From the NCBI GenBank assembly GCA_039881145.1, contig JAYKKI010000032.1, positions 10,541,001 through 10,605,000 on the forward strand: a stretch of 64,000 nt of DNA, written 5' to 3'. A program made the position numbers and the translations under genes. Shown in pieces: positions 1-11,357 of the stretch (the stretch's first letter is position 1; every line of letters starts with the position of its first letter). This stretch comes from Druceiella hillmani. Taxonomy: Eukaryota; Arthropoda; Insecta; Lepidoptera; Hepialidae. The notes under the pieces are model-generated. The model was not told the origin of the DNA and did no database searches. It saw only the letters and a program-made list of their open reading frames with translations.

Positions 1-563
1 AAGCGTTTTCCGACACATTTATTTTTTTTATGTCATAGTTATTTTAGAGTGACTAATCTACGAATATTGAATTATAATACTCTTCAAGTTAAAAACGACT
101 TTTATTTTTGATCGGGGCGAAAATAATATCTTTAGTCTTCAGCACAAATAAAACTGACTTTCTGTATCTATATAATAAAAAAAATATAGAGATTTTAGTG
201 CGAAACATCGCAGCCAATACAATCTAAGTAAATAATAATTTATTGAAATTTTAGACACTAGAAGACACGCTATCTGACAATAATAACAGTTTTTCTCAAG
301 ACAATAGAGATCAAATAGCAATTTCGATAACACGTGTAAAGCATTTTGAAACATAATATTCGCGATCTATTACTATAAACATTATTTGCTTTCTACCGCA
401 TGCTGAATTGATATTTTAAATTTCTATAACCTTGATGATATTGTCTCTATGTGTAAAACTAATACACTTTTTGCATCGATGAGAGCAAATCCCAGTCGTA
501 CTATATATGTTTGTAGTGACTAAGCCCTCGATACCAGACTCGGCAAGGACTAAGTCGGGAAGA
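1..563. other. AT-rich DNA, nothing recognised
   Basis: The stretch holds only short open frames rich in Leu, Tyr, Phe and Ile, as expected from AT-rich noncoding DNA. No domain motif, repeat partner or RNA fold was recognised. Confidence 0.6.
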
Positions 564-699
564 AAATTTAGTAGCCAAGATGAACGTTTAGTGTCTCAAA
601 ATACTAAAATTAAAATATATCACGTAATTACTTAATTACGTGATATATTTTAATTTTATTATTTTGAAACACTAAGCATTCATCTCGGTTACTAAATTT
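564..699. repeat. 136-bp foldback element (MITE-like hairpin)
   Basis: Two arms of about 67 bp are inverted copies around a 2-nt centre (CT at 631-632). The inner part is perfect around CACGTAATTA/TAATTACGTG. The outer part, beginning AAATTTAGTAGCC and ending GGTTACTAAATTT, carries a few mismatches and small indels. It has no coding capacity. This is the form of a miniature inverted-repeat element, but no target-site duplication was identified, so the class is open. A (TA)n tract follows immediately. Confidence 0.75.
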
Positions 700-706
700 G
701 TTATAC

Positions 707-717
707 ACATATATATA

Positions 718-780
<63 letters not shown>
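707..780. repeat. (TA)n microsatellite
   Basis: A run of alternating T and A, broken once near 724, directly follows the foldback element. Confidence 0.95.
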
Positions 781-849
781 GATAATAATATACCTATTTT
801 ATTATCTCATCTAACTGACTTCCACTGACGATAAAAATTCAACAAGTAT

Positions 850-1010
850 TTTTTCCACAATTTTCCTCTGCCTGAGATTCCTTATATTATTCTGAAAAAC
901 GAAAACTAAAATTAAGCTGAATTTGCAAAAAAATATTTTTATAGATCTCATTGTTTCCGTCTTTTCATTATTCGGAATAACGACCGAATGAACTCTGTGA
1001 AAGGATATTG
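850..1010. repeat. Diverged repeat, partner at 10115-10265
   Basis: Shared landmarks in the same order and orientation are CACAATTT(T)CC, a GAGATTC..TTATTATTC stretch, then a CATTATTCGGAATAA-like stretch and CTCTGTGAAAGGA. The partner has CACAATTTCC, GAGATTC, GATTATTCAGAATAA and TTTTGTGAAGGAA. Short open frames on the minus strand here have no recognisable product. Confidence 0.5.
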
Positions 1011-2374
1011 TTAAAAATAGCGTTTCTTTAACAAGCGTATAGGTCCACAGTTGTTTTGAATATACTATTGTCGAGAAGGGAGAAGGTTTCAAGTAAGTTG
1101 TAGCAAATATTATATCACGCGAATCACAAGAATCTTATTGCAGGTACATGGGTATAAAACGGACTTCAGGTAACCGTAAAATACATGAAGTTTATGAATA
1201 AACGTACATTTCAAGCGTATTTTTATGAATTCATAAACTTACATAAACACAGAATTTTTAAATTAATATATAATTTATTTCACAGATTACATTGGAGTAA
1301 TGGCCGTACATCATAGTGAAAAATTTATTTATTAATTGCTTGTATTGCAAAAAGGAAGGTCACCAAAAAATAATAAGCTCATATTAAATAGGATAATTTG
1401 TTAAAGGAATAACAAAAGAAGACTAATATTTTATTAGGCAGAATCCAAATACCTATCATAAGTGTTTCATTACTGCATGGAAAAAAATTTATATGAAACT
1501 TTAGACCATATCAATAAAAGTACCACCCTCACATTCAAGGAGACCTATTTCAAAAAGATTGAAAATATTTTATAATGCAAAATTTCATCAAAATTGATAT
1601 TAAACTGGAAATCAGAACATATTTGTTATGTAGGCTGGTTTCTATTTTCAACTTAAATAAAAATTTGTTTTATGAGGAAAGTCTGGGAAATGCAGTAAGT
1701 GCAATAATAAATTGTCTTCTATTTGTTACATTACAAAAACTAACGTGACAAAAATGTTCTACGTTATTTTTTTCAGGAAAAGGAAATGACTAAATTTTAG
1801 TGGCTTGTAAAGAAATATTTTTTAAATACCTCCTAATAATCTACATCTGATGATGAAAGTGAACATACCTCAAATAGAATAATTTCAGCTTAATATGCTA
1901 AAAAATTAGCAAAAGTTTTGTTTTTCAAAGAAGTAGAATTTAATAGAAAACTTCAGAAATTGTCCAGGTGTTATGTGTAAAACTTATTGTCCCATTATGT
2001 TATTAATATTTAATTTATTTATTATTTTCCGAGGGAAATATTTAAACAGCCTTTAAATATGATTACATTTACATAAACTTGTATAATTCAATTTTTAAGT
2101 GAAATATTTAAAACCTAGTGGAACCATTAATATGATGACACCTCTCTCATTTGATACTAGTATAATATTGACAATTTACAATAATGACTTTCAATTAATT
2201 TCTATATTCATATACATCCGTTCTAATTTTTCATTCTCGTTAAGTATACAAATAAAAAAAAAATATATGCCAATTATTAGTGATGCGTATGTTATAAATG
2301 AATATTTTACACGAAAACGAAAAACTATCTTTATTACCTGCATTTAATTAATGTAGTTAATTACCATAATAACT
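1011..2374. other. AT-rich DNA, nothing recognised
   Basis: No coding motif, hairpin or tandem repeat worth naming was seen. An 82-codon plus-strand frame at 2099-2347 is low complexity and unrecognised. Confidence 0.5.
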
Positions 2375-2660
2375 AAATCAGATTTTGCTAGGGATCGTTT
2401 TACAGCTCATTAGCAAATTAAATCAGCTATATTCATGGATAAACTGTTACAAAAATAGAGGTAAATAGTTCAATTACTTTTACTTTATTAAATTTAGTAC
2501 ATTACTCTTTATATTTTGCGTCATATGTGTATTTTTACATGAATTTAACATTTATTTAGCTTTCAGTGTGAAGGAAAAACCTAATTTAAAATCGTTATGT
2601 TTAATAATACCAGAAAATTCTTTGTCATTTACAAGTACCTTAAAAGCAATTGGAGTTTAT
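2375..2660. repeat. Member of a four-copy diverged repeat family
   Basis: It shares a landmark of the form GTTTTA.(A/G)GCTC(A/G)TTAGCAAATT followed by a TTTAT(T)...ATAAA stretch with the loci near 10.67, 22.23 and 52.86 kb. Here the landmark reads CAGCTCATTAGCAAATTAAA. Similarity fades downstream, where an AAAACCTAATTTAAA-like patch recalls the AAAACAGGATTTAAA patch of the 10.67-kb copy. The element type is unknown. Confidence 0.45.
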
Positions 2661-3525
2661 GTAAGTTTGTTTTAGGATTCTGCTGTGCACTTAATGTATT
2701 TCTTTAACAATATTGCGGCAAGCGACCATGGCTATATCTAAATCATCATCGTATCCATATTGAATTAAATTGAACATATTATCTTTTTGAAAGAAAATTC
2801 ATTAAATAGTTTTATACAGTGAAAATTTTCATAATTTAAAGAAAAATTCAAACTTCGATGATTATTTATTTTTATGGGAATATCTTCTTGTTTCGTGCTT
2901 TTCAGTTCAGTTTTTGAACTTTTACTTTTGTAACAGTTTTTCTATGACTTAAATCTATTGCACAAAGTTCTATCTAGTTCTTTTATAGAATTATTATCAC
3001 GGACATTATTTAAAAATTTGGGAGGTGCCAACTAACTTATATAGTGGCATTGTAAAGTTTTTATCAGTTTAATGCGATACAAACTTGGCCTTTTGCAAAA
3101 ACTGTTTACCGAGATTTATTACAGCTTTTTAAAGAGTACATTCTTGAAATTTGTATCTATTAGCGTCCCACAACAATAGTAATGGAAGCATAGCTCTAGT
3201 AATTTTGCCAGCGTCTCTCAATTCGTTATATTCTATTTGTGATGTCTCAATTTCAATTAGATCCCTTGAAGTCCCATGAACACGAAATTATCCCATTTGA
3301 CAGGTAGTCATTCAATATACTTAATCACCAGTCACATTGGGGTCTTGCGGAATGCTTTCAGGATTTCGAGTTTGGCCATATGTTTTTAGGTTAGTGGGAA
3401 TATCAACAAAGTTTACGATGTAAGTTTTTGATGTTTTGCCCAATAATTTATATATTATTTAATATTATATAGTAGGCTTTTTGAAGAGTTGAAAACTTGT
3501 GAACGATTTTAGAGCATTAAATTTC
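2661..3525. other. AT-rich DNA, nothing recognised
   Basis: No open frame above 60 codons and no recognised repeat. Confidence 0.5.
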
Positions 3526-3527
3526 AT

Positions 3528-3850
3528 GTGTCTATATATGCCATAAGATGTTCTCTTGATCAAGATGATTCTAAAAATACCATTTGTTGAAGTCACTTTG
3601 ATATTTTAGACTGCACGAGAGAACAAACTTACATATATACATGTATACATAACACTGAACTGCAAATAACGTTATATGCCTTAGGACACTGTTTATATCA
3701 ATTACAAATCTAAGAACCTTATCATTTGTTGAAATTACTTTAGTGGTTTAGTCTGTACGAGGGAACAAACTTACTCACATGTATACATATATACAACCTA
3801 GCCTGTAAAATTCATGACCCTTTCTCTTCCCTAGTCTGGTAAAAAAACAT
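3528..3850. repeat. Diverged tandem duplication, period about 142 bp
   Basis: CATTTGTTGA at 3581 recurs at 3723. After each comes AA(G/A)T(C/T)ACTTT, then a GTCTG(C/T)ACGAG(A/G)GAACAAACTTAC block. The two copies differ at many positions. The end of the second copy (AGCCTGTAAAATTCATGA, then CTAGTCTGGTAAAAA) is also similar to 56755-56865 (AGCCTGTATAATTCATAA, GTAGTCGGGTAAAAA). Confidence 0.65.
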
Positions 3851-4237
3851 TTTCTAGTTAGAAAACCAAGCGAGATATAATGAACTCATTAATTAATACA
3901 ATGCATCTAAATTTTACTCGAAACTATATTGCGTTACCGACTCTTTCTTTTGTGTTGTTGGTATTAAACAATTATGATATTATATTTTAAATCAAAACAA
4001 AACATTAGTACCTATGTACATTAAACCGTTATAAGACATCATCGTGAGTGTTTTATTTTCCTTTCTTCTGTTTTATATATATACATATTATAGTTTTGAT
4101 TACCGGTTGCATATAGTTTTGATATTACGAGGTAACTTATTAATGACGATGATCATTGTTTTTTCGTGAGGGAATGTGTATTTTTCTTTTGTTTATTTCA
4201 TTTATCATTAAAGTTAAATATAGAGAAAAACTCTCTA

Positions 4238-4238
<1 letters not shown>

Positions 4239-4287
<49 letters not shown>
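4239..4287. repeat. (TA)n microsatellite
   Basis: About 24 uninterrupted TA units. The plus-strand frame across it (Tyr-Ile repeats) is an artefact of the repeat. Confidence 0.97.
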
Positions 4288-4289
<2 letters not shown>

Positions 4290-4379
4290 CGAAAAATATT
4301 TACTGTGTTAAACGCATTTTATGTAATAATAGCATCGAAATAAATATATAAAAATTTTCTAGGCAATAACACCGCGAAC

Positions 4380-5130
4380 AAAACTGTCTGCCAACAATTT
4401 TAAATAACTTACTCATTATTTTTGTAAATCCAACTAAATGGATCTTAACTCTTTTAGTAGTTTCTTTTAGAAATCTATTCTATTATTGATGTAAATTTAA
4501 GATGCCAATTAAAGTCATAGCAAAATTGCGTATTTTCCTCTTTTTTTCATGAAACGAATAACTTTATATTGAGGCACTTAAAATTTCAAATCAATAGTTT
4601 AAAATTTTAACAAATTACAAAACCGAAAGTATACGAAACAATTAACTTATCTTCCTGCATAAGGGAAGTGATTAAATGTGGTGTTACCTGCCAATGTTGC
4701 AACATTTTTAACCGAGATTATTTCACAAAGAATTTAGCTAAAATATAACGTTCATCAATATATACTTTCTAGTATCTACGAGATGTCACTGCAAAGTGTT
4801 GAGTTGAAAGTATGAAAAAAACACACTTTTCTTTTGAAGCTTTCATTTTGCTAGCACATATATGAAATCGGAATAAAAAAGTAGGAGAATGAACGTGAGA
4901 AACGTAACGTTTTTTTTAGCTGTGCCCGTGTCTCTTTAATAATGAATTAGGCATGGATCATGAAATCCTAATTATGACATTAAATTAATATAAACTTATT
5001 TAATTGCTCCTAAAATAATTTCAGAAATATTAAAAGAAGCAAAAATTATTTTTACGCAATATTTACTGTATAATATCGTTAGTTTAATAAGATTGTTATT
5101 TTCGACAAATATGTTTATTTTATAAGAAAA
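4380..5130. repeat. Old duplicated block, partner at 54985-55690
   Basis: The match is colinear and direct over about 750 bp. Landmarks in order are ACAATTTTAAATAACTTA, TGTAAATC.AACT, a GATGTCACT(G/A)C.A(A/G)GTGTTGAG block, AATGAATT(A/T)GGCA, AAATTATGAC(A/G)TTAAA and AAGAAAATAAATAATGT. Divergence is substantial, so the duplication is old. The 3' end runs into the decayed Tc1-like transposase. Confidence 0.65.
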
Positions 5131-5261
5131 TAAATAATGTAAAGAAACTATGTTGTCTATTTGTGCATTTTTTGATACAAAGAAAACAATTTCGATTTTA
5201 ATCTTGCAGTAGCATCTTAAATTAATTTTATTCTCTTGGGAAAATCCTATTTGAAGAAAAA

Positions 5262-5706
5262 AATATTCTCCCACTAGACTATTTCTGGCATTATCAGAAA
5301 ATAAAGCCATGTCGCACAATTTTGGACAAATCTTGACTAAGTAAAATGACACGGAGTAATTTAGGACCCTTAACTGACCTTCGACTATGGATATCAACTT
5401 CTAAAAGTTTTTTCTGACGGTCCACAGGCTAACACTTACACCTCTTACTTCTTCGAGATTTGTTATTGAGTTGTTGTTGAGTTCGAGAATGTTTATCTAG
5501 GTAGACCTCCGGTTTCGTAAACCTTGGCTCGAACTTGTCTCCAATATATCACTGGACAACCTTTTCTTCCCAGTCTTGGCCTTTTTTTTACTTAATCGTT
5601 CTCTTAAAATCTTTTCCGGGTCACCTGAACAATAGAATTACCTAACCGTTGCAAAAGGCAACATTGAGTAGATCTTTCTTCAAGAAGAATCACTATATTA
5701 CAAACC
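5262..5706 (-). pseudogene. Tc1/mariner-like transposase remnant
   Basis: Read on the minus strand with at least one frameshift and several stops, this shows the paired helix-turn-helix region and start of the catalytic domain of a Tc1-family transposase. From 5706 downward: NIVILLEE then LLQRLG (first HTH, compare IVxLLEEG..ARRLG), TRKRF, then KKRPRLGRKR, which corresponds to the GRPR-type hook. Next comes GVSVSLWTVRK at about 5425, which corresponds to the GVSVSxxTVRRxL end of the second HTH. Last is DMALFSDNARNSLVG at about 5265-5310, matching the W..VLFSDExRF motif with the first catalytic Asp. The remaining catalytic residues are not visible; the frame continues to 4996 without recognised motifs. 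It is dead: stops interrupt the HTH region and the C-terminal half is lost. Motif assignment is from memory of the family. Confidence 0.65.
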
Positions 5707-7389
5707 ACTAATGTCATGTTTGCCATAGTACGTTATAAATTTTGTCATGAAAAACAAATTTAAACAATTTAATAACAACATCAATAATTATATTTATTTT
5801 AACGGTTATTTCTATATAAACTACCCAGTACCTAACCACAAAAGGCTAAAAAATATTTTAATTCCAATCCCACATTTCTAAAATACGTTTGAAATTGTCA
5901 AACTTAGAACGACTGATCTTACCTGCTAGTACTATTTAATACGCAGATAAATATTTCCGATTATTTGAATGCATAAAAATCGCCTTTTTAAGATTTCTGT
6001 AGTTGCAAAGGAGTGTTAAAGGTGCCAATTTTTTTTAAAGGAATTTATTTGTACCCGTGTGATACATAACATCCATTCATATTGGTGTATCCGTAATAGA
6101 ATGATAGAGACAGAAAACCATACATAATAATTCTCAACGACAATCTTCCTTTATAATTCTCTACGACAAGATTGAAGTCCTTTGTGCTATTATTTTCTTT
6201 AATATTAAAACAAAACGTACTAAGGAAAGAAAACTTCAATTGCTTTTAAGGGGCATATAAATTATAAAGAGATTTTCTTGTATTATTAAACATAACAAAT
6301 TTAAAACAGGTTTACTCTTCGTACAGAAAAGCATATTTAGGTTACATTTATGTGTACAATACATTTACAGATATAAATATAATAATTTCCCTTAAATTAC
6401 CGTTACAAAAACCTATAAATTGTAGTACCTTGAACTTCACAATGCAAATGCTAATTAAACTTTTATAAATAAACACAACTGATTAAATTTGTTAACGAGC
6501 TATAAAATATTTTCCGAACGAAATATAATTAAGTTATAAAGTGAGCGAACTACATTTATTACACATATTACATGGACTTATGTAATATATTTAAATTAAA
6601 TAACAAAATAAAAAGATTTAAATTTATATGAAGAATTAATTAAGAAATTATTATTTAATACTGTAAATAAAATACTCATATCAAAAGACAGAGACGATGT
6701 ATTATCTTAACTACAGTGCCTGAAATAAATTTCAGATATTTTAATTAAGAACGGAATTACAAAAGTTCAAATTAGCGTTAGCATGTTTAAAGAGTGCCTA
6801 AATATAAATAATATATTTATTAATTTTCTGCATCACAAGAAAATGAGTTTGTTGAAAAGTACTTTGAAATATTGTAAAGTTTTCTGTCACATTCTTTTCT
6901 TTTCGAAAAAGAAACTTTTGCTAAGTTGTTTAGCATACTGAAAATATTATATTTGAAGTAATATTTACGTTTTGTATATTTCCCCTACAAGTTAGTGGAA
7001 ACTAGTCATTTCCTTGCTCTTTAAAAATATGTAGAAAACTTTGGTAGACTGTCACCTCAATTATCGTTACAAAATCATGATGATTAATTATTACTCAGCA
7101 TTTCCTGAATTTCCCTTATTAAACCAAATTTGTATTGAAACTGAATGCAAGTAATAAAAATGGTCTTAACTTTTAGTTCAGTACTGATTTTAGAGAATTT
7201 TTATTATAAATATCTCCTAATTATATTGAAATATATCCATGTAGCGAATTTAGACGTTTTTTCACGGATACCGTTGAGAATTTTGCGCAGGATTTATGAA
7301 TTTTTTAATAATGTCGTAGCCACGGCCAGATAATGTGAAAATGCTTTAATTATTTCTAGGAAACAATAATTATTAATTCCGATTTAAAA
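5707..7389. other. AT-rich DNA, nothing firmly recognised
   Basis: Only short frames occur. The upstream part of the Ty3/gypsy element (protease and reverse transcriptase) would be expected just before 7390, but no YVDD or other RT motif could be found. A 62-codon plus frame at 7145-7333 has a weak DALSR-like string and is treated as unresolved. Confidence 0.5.
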
Positions 7390-8905
7390 AAACATGGCAA
7401 TAGTATTAACGCTATTATATGATTGTTTAAATAAAAAAGGAGTTTAACTGGACAGAGGCATGCAACAAATCATTGCATGAAATAAAAAAAGTCCTTACTA
7501 AACAACCCCTTTATCTCATTGTGATCAAAGCTCTACAATTATATTAACTTATGATTCAGCAGATTATTGCCGCTGTATTATTTGTAAAAGACAGTCATAA
7601 TAATATAAAACTAGTAGCATTTCAAAAAAATTATATCCAAACAATATATCCTACCTGGCAAAAAGAGGCGTATGCAATCATTTTTGGAGTGAGTAAATTT
7701 TACAAGTTTTTATTTAGTCTTAAATTATATTAAATATATGATAACGTGCCATTGATAAAAATATTAGGACCAAAATATGGTTTACCAAAAATGACAGCAA
7801 GGCATTACGAAGTCGACCATTTTTTCTAAGTGACCATTATATAATATTTTAAGATATTGTAAAGATGGCTGGCCATTAAAAAATTATCTAAAAAGAAATG
7901 ATCTGAAAACTATGAACCATATTTTAGAAGAAAAAATTAAATCATTGTGTTTTGTAACATACTATGGGGGTATAGAATTATAATACCAATGAATACTAGA
8001 GATAATGTAATATGTGAGTTAGGCGCTAGTCATTTAAGTGTAACAAGCATGAAAGAAATATCGAAGTCGTATTTTTGGCGGCCGGGCATACTCGTAGATA
8101 GTGAAATAGAAACCAACAAACATTTTATTAACTATTGACAAAATCATAAAAGTCCAGAAAAAAACTAAATTAAGAGTGTGGCCTCAACCGCCAATAGTTG
8201 GGCGCAGATTACGTGCAAATTGTTTGGGTCCTTTATATTCAGAAATATGTTAAGTAATAGTGGATGCTTATTCCAAATGGCCCGAAGCAGTCATTATGGG
8301 TAATATAATAGCATAAAAAGAAATGAAATATTTAAAATTATTTTTGATCGTTATCGGGTATCATTTACATTTGGTCACTAAAAATGGACTCACATGGACT
8401 GCTGAGGAATTTAAGAGTTTTTGTAAAATAGTAGGAAATAAACAGAAGTTCACCTCGCCATGCTACTCTACAACAAATGGCTGAACGTTTTTTAGAGACA
8501 TTCAAATCATATATGATAAAAATAGTAGAAAGTGATAAAAAACTTGAACATCCTTGTAATTTATTTCTATTTGATCATAGATGTACCGCTCATAAAATCA
8601 CAGGCTATAGTCCAGTTAAATTAATGCTAAGAATGGAGTTGAGATGTCGTTTCTCATTATTGAGACCAAATCCAGTAAATGATAAGACAGATTTTGAACA
8701 AGTGAAATTAACGATAAATAGTAAGAAGCATTAGAAAATATTTTCAGTGAGAGAAAAAGTGATGGTGAAAGAATCGAGAAAAAATAAAAGGAGTTGGTCC
8801 TTAGGTAATATGATTAAGATTTTAGTACCATATATAACCTATATGTTAGAAGTGCATGGACTCCAGTGGAAACGACATTGCAACCAACTTGTTGAATGCG
8901 ATTAA
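7390..8905 (+). pseudogene. Ty3/gypsy pol remnant (RNase H and integrase)
   Basis: Decayed 3' half of a K02A2.6-like Ty3/gypsy polyprotein, in order. TLLYDCLNKKG, FNWTEACNKSLHEIKKVLT (about 7393-7500) is the end of the RT/RNase H linker. IIAAVLFV...LVAFQKN...EAYAIIFGVSKFYKFLF (7551-7733) is RNase H, followed by a degraded DHKPLL-like part and GPKYGLPKM. KDGWP is at about 7865. LWGYRIIIP then SHLSVTSMKEISKSYFWRPG (7950-8095) is the integrase zinc-binding region. GPLYSEI..VIVDAYSKWPEAV (about 8225-8295) is the integrase core with its catalytic Asp. A NG.AERFLETFK string and HKITGYSPVKLML (8470-8640) follow. FSVREKVMVKE and the final KRHCNQLVECD (8740-8905) form the C-terminal domain. Stops and frameshifts break it into at least five pieces, so it cannot act. 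No gag or RT was found upstream. Confidence 0.9.
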
Positions 8906-9019
8906 AATTTAGAATAGGGTTAATTACTATGTTTCATTTAATGACATATATAATATCCATGTCTAGATATATAATACTTATATAGTTATTTAGAAGTTCT
9001 AGTCCTATCTTTCTTTCGT

Positions 9020-9260
9020 AAAGGGAGGGCGAGTGTTGTAAATGTGTTGAACATTACAGTTGTGTAAACATTTACAAATGTGTAAACATTTATAAATGTG
9101 TTGGCACAATGAAAATGTGTTTGTCAATTAAAGTGTTTAAATGTAATAATTAATTACATGTAAAGAAATACTACTACGATATAACAATAAAATTTTTGAA
9201 TCAGGTGAATGCACCCTGGAATGGTAATTCAACTGAACCTGACTTGACCGATTGAGTACA
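9020..9260 (+). mobile_element. Probable polypurine tract and 3' LTR of the Ty3/gypsy copy
   Basis: A purine-rich AAAGGGAGGGCGAG lies at 9020-9033, about 115 bp after the end of pol, directly before TGTTGTAAATGTG. LTRs of this class usually begin TG after such a tract. Inside are two 18-bp repeats (GTGTAAACATTTACAAAT-like, about 9061-9098) and an AATAAA at about 9186. The downstream end is a guess: no matching 5' LTR was found upstream of 7390, so this is either a truncated element or one whose 5' part was lost. Confidence 0.5.
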
Positions 9261-9518
9261 CAAACACTAAATTTTTTACTTTGTAAAACTCATGTAAATA
9301 TTTTTCTACCCTAAGAGCAATCTAGTTGAGATCTCCATTTATCGAAATTCAAATCCGTAAGACTTACTTACATTTGGAAGATAAATCACGTAATGATTTA
9401 TGCACGTTTCGTATGGCGATCGTAGCAATTACCTAACTAGCTTTTCTAAATATAATGTTATCCTTATTTCATTTACATTTTAGAGTCTTAAAGTACCTTT
9501 GAAAATACTTGCTTGTCT

Positions 9519-9750
9519 GCGTATGCGGGGGAGCACGCGCGTGCGCGTGTGCATGCATGTGAACGTGCGCGTGCGCTTGGGGGTGCACGCGCGCATACGT
9601 GCTTGTGCGTGCATGCGTTCTTGCGTGCGTTCATGCGTGCGAGTGTGGCTTCGTGCGCGTGCGGGTGCGTGCGCTTGTGCGAGAGGGTGCGCGTATGTGT
9701 GTGCATGTCTGTATGCGTGTGCGCATGTGCGCGTGTATGCGTGCACAGCG
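9519..9750. repeat. Alternating purine-pyrimidine tract (GTGCGC-rich)
   Basis: A GC-rich island of imperfect GT/GC/CA alternation in otherwise AT-rich DNA, the composition prone to Z-DNA. Long frames on both strands (Cys-Val-Arg or His-Thr-Ala rich) follow from the alternating composition and are not genes. An (AT)n tract follows at 9833. Confidence 0.9.
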
Positions 9751-9832
9751 CCATCTATATAGTATATAAGTACATGGTCATTGTTTACCGGCAGAAGAGC
9801 GCTGTACCAATTAAAGAAATACAGTTTCTTTA

Positions 9833-9836
9833 CATA

Positions 9837-9874
<38 letters not shown>
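9833..9874. repeat. (TA)n microsatellite
   Basis: About 18 TA units with one interruption, 80 bp after the purine-pyrimidine tract. Confidence 0.95.
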
Positions 9875-9876
<2 letters not shown>

Positions 9877-10114
9877 ATTAATTATTATGAGGGTAAACTA
9901 TTTGACGAATGTGAATAACACAACTGTTTAAATTTTAAGTTATTTGAGAAAAAATATTTATTTAACATGAAATCACTTTAATACAATTATTACATCTAAT
10001 GTTAGTAGGATTTTGATTTCTCCCAGAAAAATATAACTTATTAAAAATTATAACAAAACAGTTTCTCAAAATTAAAAATTACTAATAAGGTTAACTGACG
10101 ATTAACAAAATGCT

Positions 10115-10265
10115 GACATGACTTTTTTCACAATTTCCATTAGAGGTGAGATTCTTTTATTATTCCGAATATGATTTTCTGTAATATTTAAATTTTTCCT
10201 TTTTTTCGATTATTCAGAATAATAAATAAATCAGTTTTGTGAAGGAAAATCGTAAGGAAGAATAC
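10115..10265. repeat. Diverged repeat, partner at 850-1010
   Basis: Direct, colinear similarity to 850-1010 (CACAATTTCC, GAGATTC, a TTATTATTCCGAATA stretch, TTTTGTGAAGGAA). The spacing to the next shared family downstream (10.67 kb here, 2.38 kb there) is different, so indels have accumulated. Confidence 0.5.
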
Positions 10266-10659
10266 CACCTACATACATACCGGTGTAGGTTTACAATAAT
10301 TTCAAGTGAGGTTTACATTAATTTCAATTGAAGAGCAATTTTGAAATAAGTTGCAACTTATTCAATATAACTAGATTTTTGTCAAGAGAATGTTTACAAT
10401 ATTAAATATTTACTGTATTAAATAACAATTATTTACAGTATTTGATAACCATTTCTTAAATAATTCCTCACATTAATCTAAGGCCTTCTTTTAAATATAC
10501 TGTATAAATCTATTTGCATGTTTGCTTGCCTCCAGGGGACTAAACAAAAATATGTACCAATATCGATAATTAATTTATTAGCTATAATAAAATATTTAAA
10601 AGTAAAGAACCTTTTATATTACCTGCGTGTGATCAATATAGTTCGCTCAGTTCATAACT

Positions 10660-10930
10660 AGATTTCATTCGGAAATCTTTTCATAGCTCGTTAGCAAATT
10701 TACCCGTTTGTTTATTAATAAACAAGTTTAATTAACATTCGCCTTGTCAAATTTAAGATATTAATATTTATATTTTCTTGTAACATTACTTTAAAATAAA
10801 TATTATATTAATATATGTAAATGTACCTTACACATAAATGTAACCTGTATATCCTTTTTAATACGAAGAGAAAACAGGATTTAAATTTCTTACATTTAAT
10901 AACATAGGAAAACCTCTTTTCTTAAACATA
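10660..10930. repeat. Member of the four-copy diverged repeat family
   Basis: It carries TTTTCATAGCTCGTTAGC then AAATTTACC, TTTATTAATAAACAAGTTT and AATTAACATTCGCCTTG. Matching blocks at 22.23 kb (TTTTAGGGCTCGTTAGC, TTAATTTTCACCCTGTGG) and at 2.38 and 52.86 kb define the family. The later AGAGAAAACAGGATTT recalls AGAGAAAACTTCATT at 22.37 kb. Confidence 0.5.
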
Positions 10931-11357
10931 TAATAAAATTGTAACAGAATTTATTCTGTATGTTGAAAATATTTTTAAAGAATTGATTGCTTTAGCGTAT
11001 AGAATGATAATAGAAGAAAAAGATTTTTCTTCTGTCTACCTGCATGTTAATTTGAACAGATATCATGCACAATCCATACTGGACGGATTTTGATGAAATT
11101 TGGTACGGTACGAGCACATACTCAGGAGCAAGCAAGGAGTAGCATCAAGCATAGAATCATATAAATGAATATATGTTCTTTAACGATAATTGAAACGAGT
11201 AAATTAAAAATATAAAAAAAAACAAATTACGATAGTCTAATTTAGAAGACAAAGGTTGTTTACTCTTAGTAAATATTATTTATTTCATGTTTTTGGTAAA
11301 TTAAAATTTTCTAAAGCGTTTACTTAAACTAATAAAAAAATTGCGAATGCCCGTTAG

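Noticed and set aside
1841..1865. Another hammerhead core (CTGATGATGAAA)
   Set aside because: CTGATGA is present, but there is no stem II, no properly spaced GAAA with a TC site, and no stem I partner.
7145..7333. Possible gypsy HANADALSRLPL-like string (HVANLDVFSRIPL)
   Set aside because: In this family that motif follows RNase H, but here it precedes it. Only about 13 residues match, so chance or rearrangement cannot be separated.
9480..9881. Four overlapping frames of 87-122 codons on both strands
   Set aside because: They are forced open by the alternating GC-rich repeat; the peptides are Cys-Val-Arg or His-Thr-Ala repeats without family resemblance.
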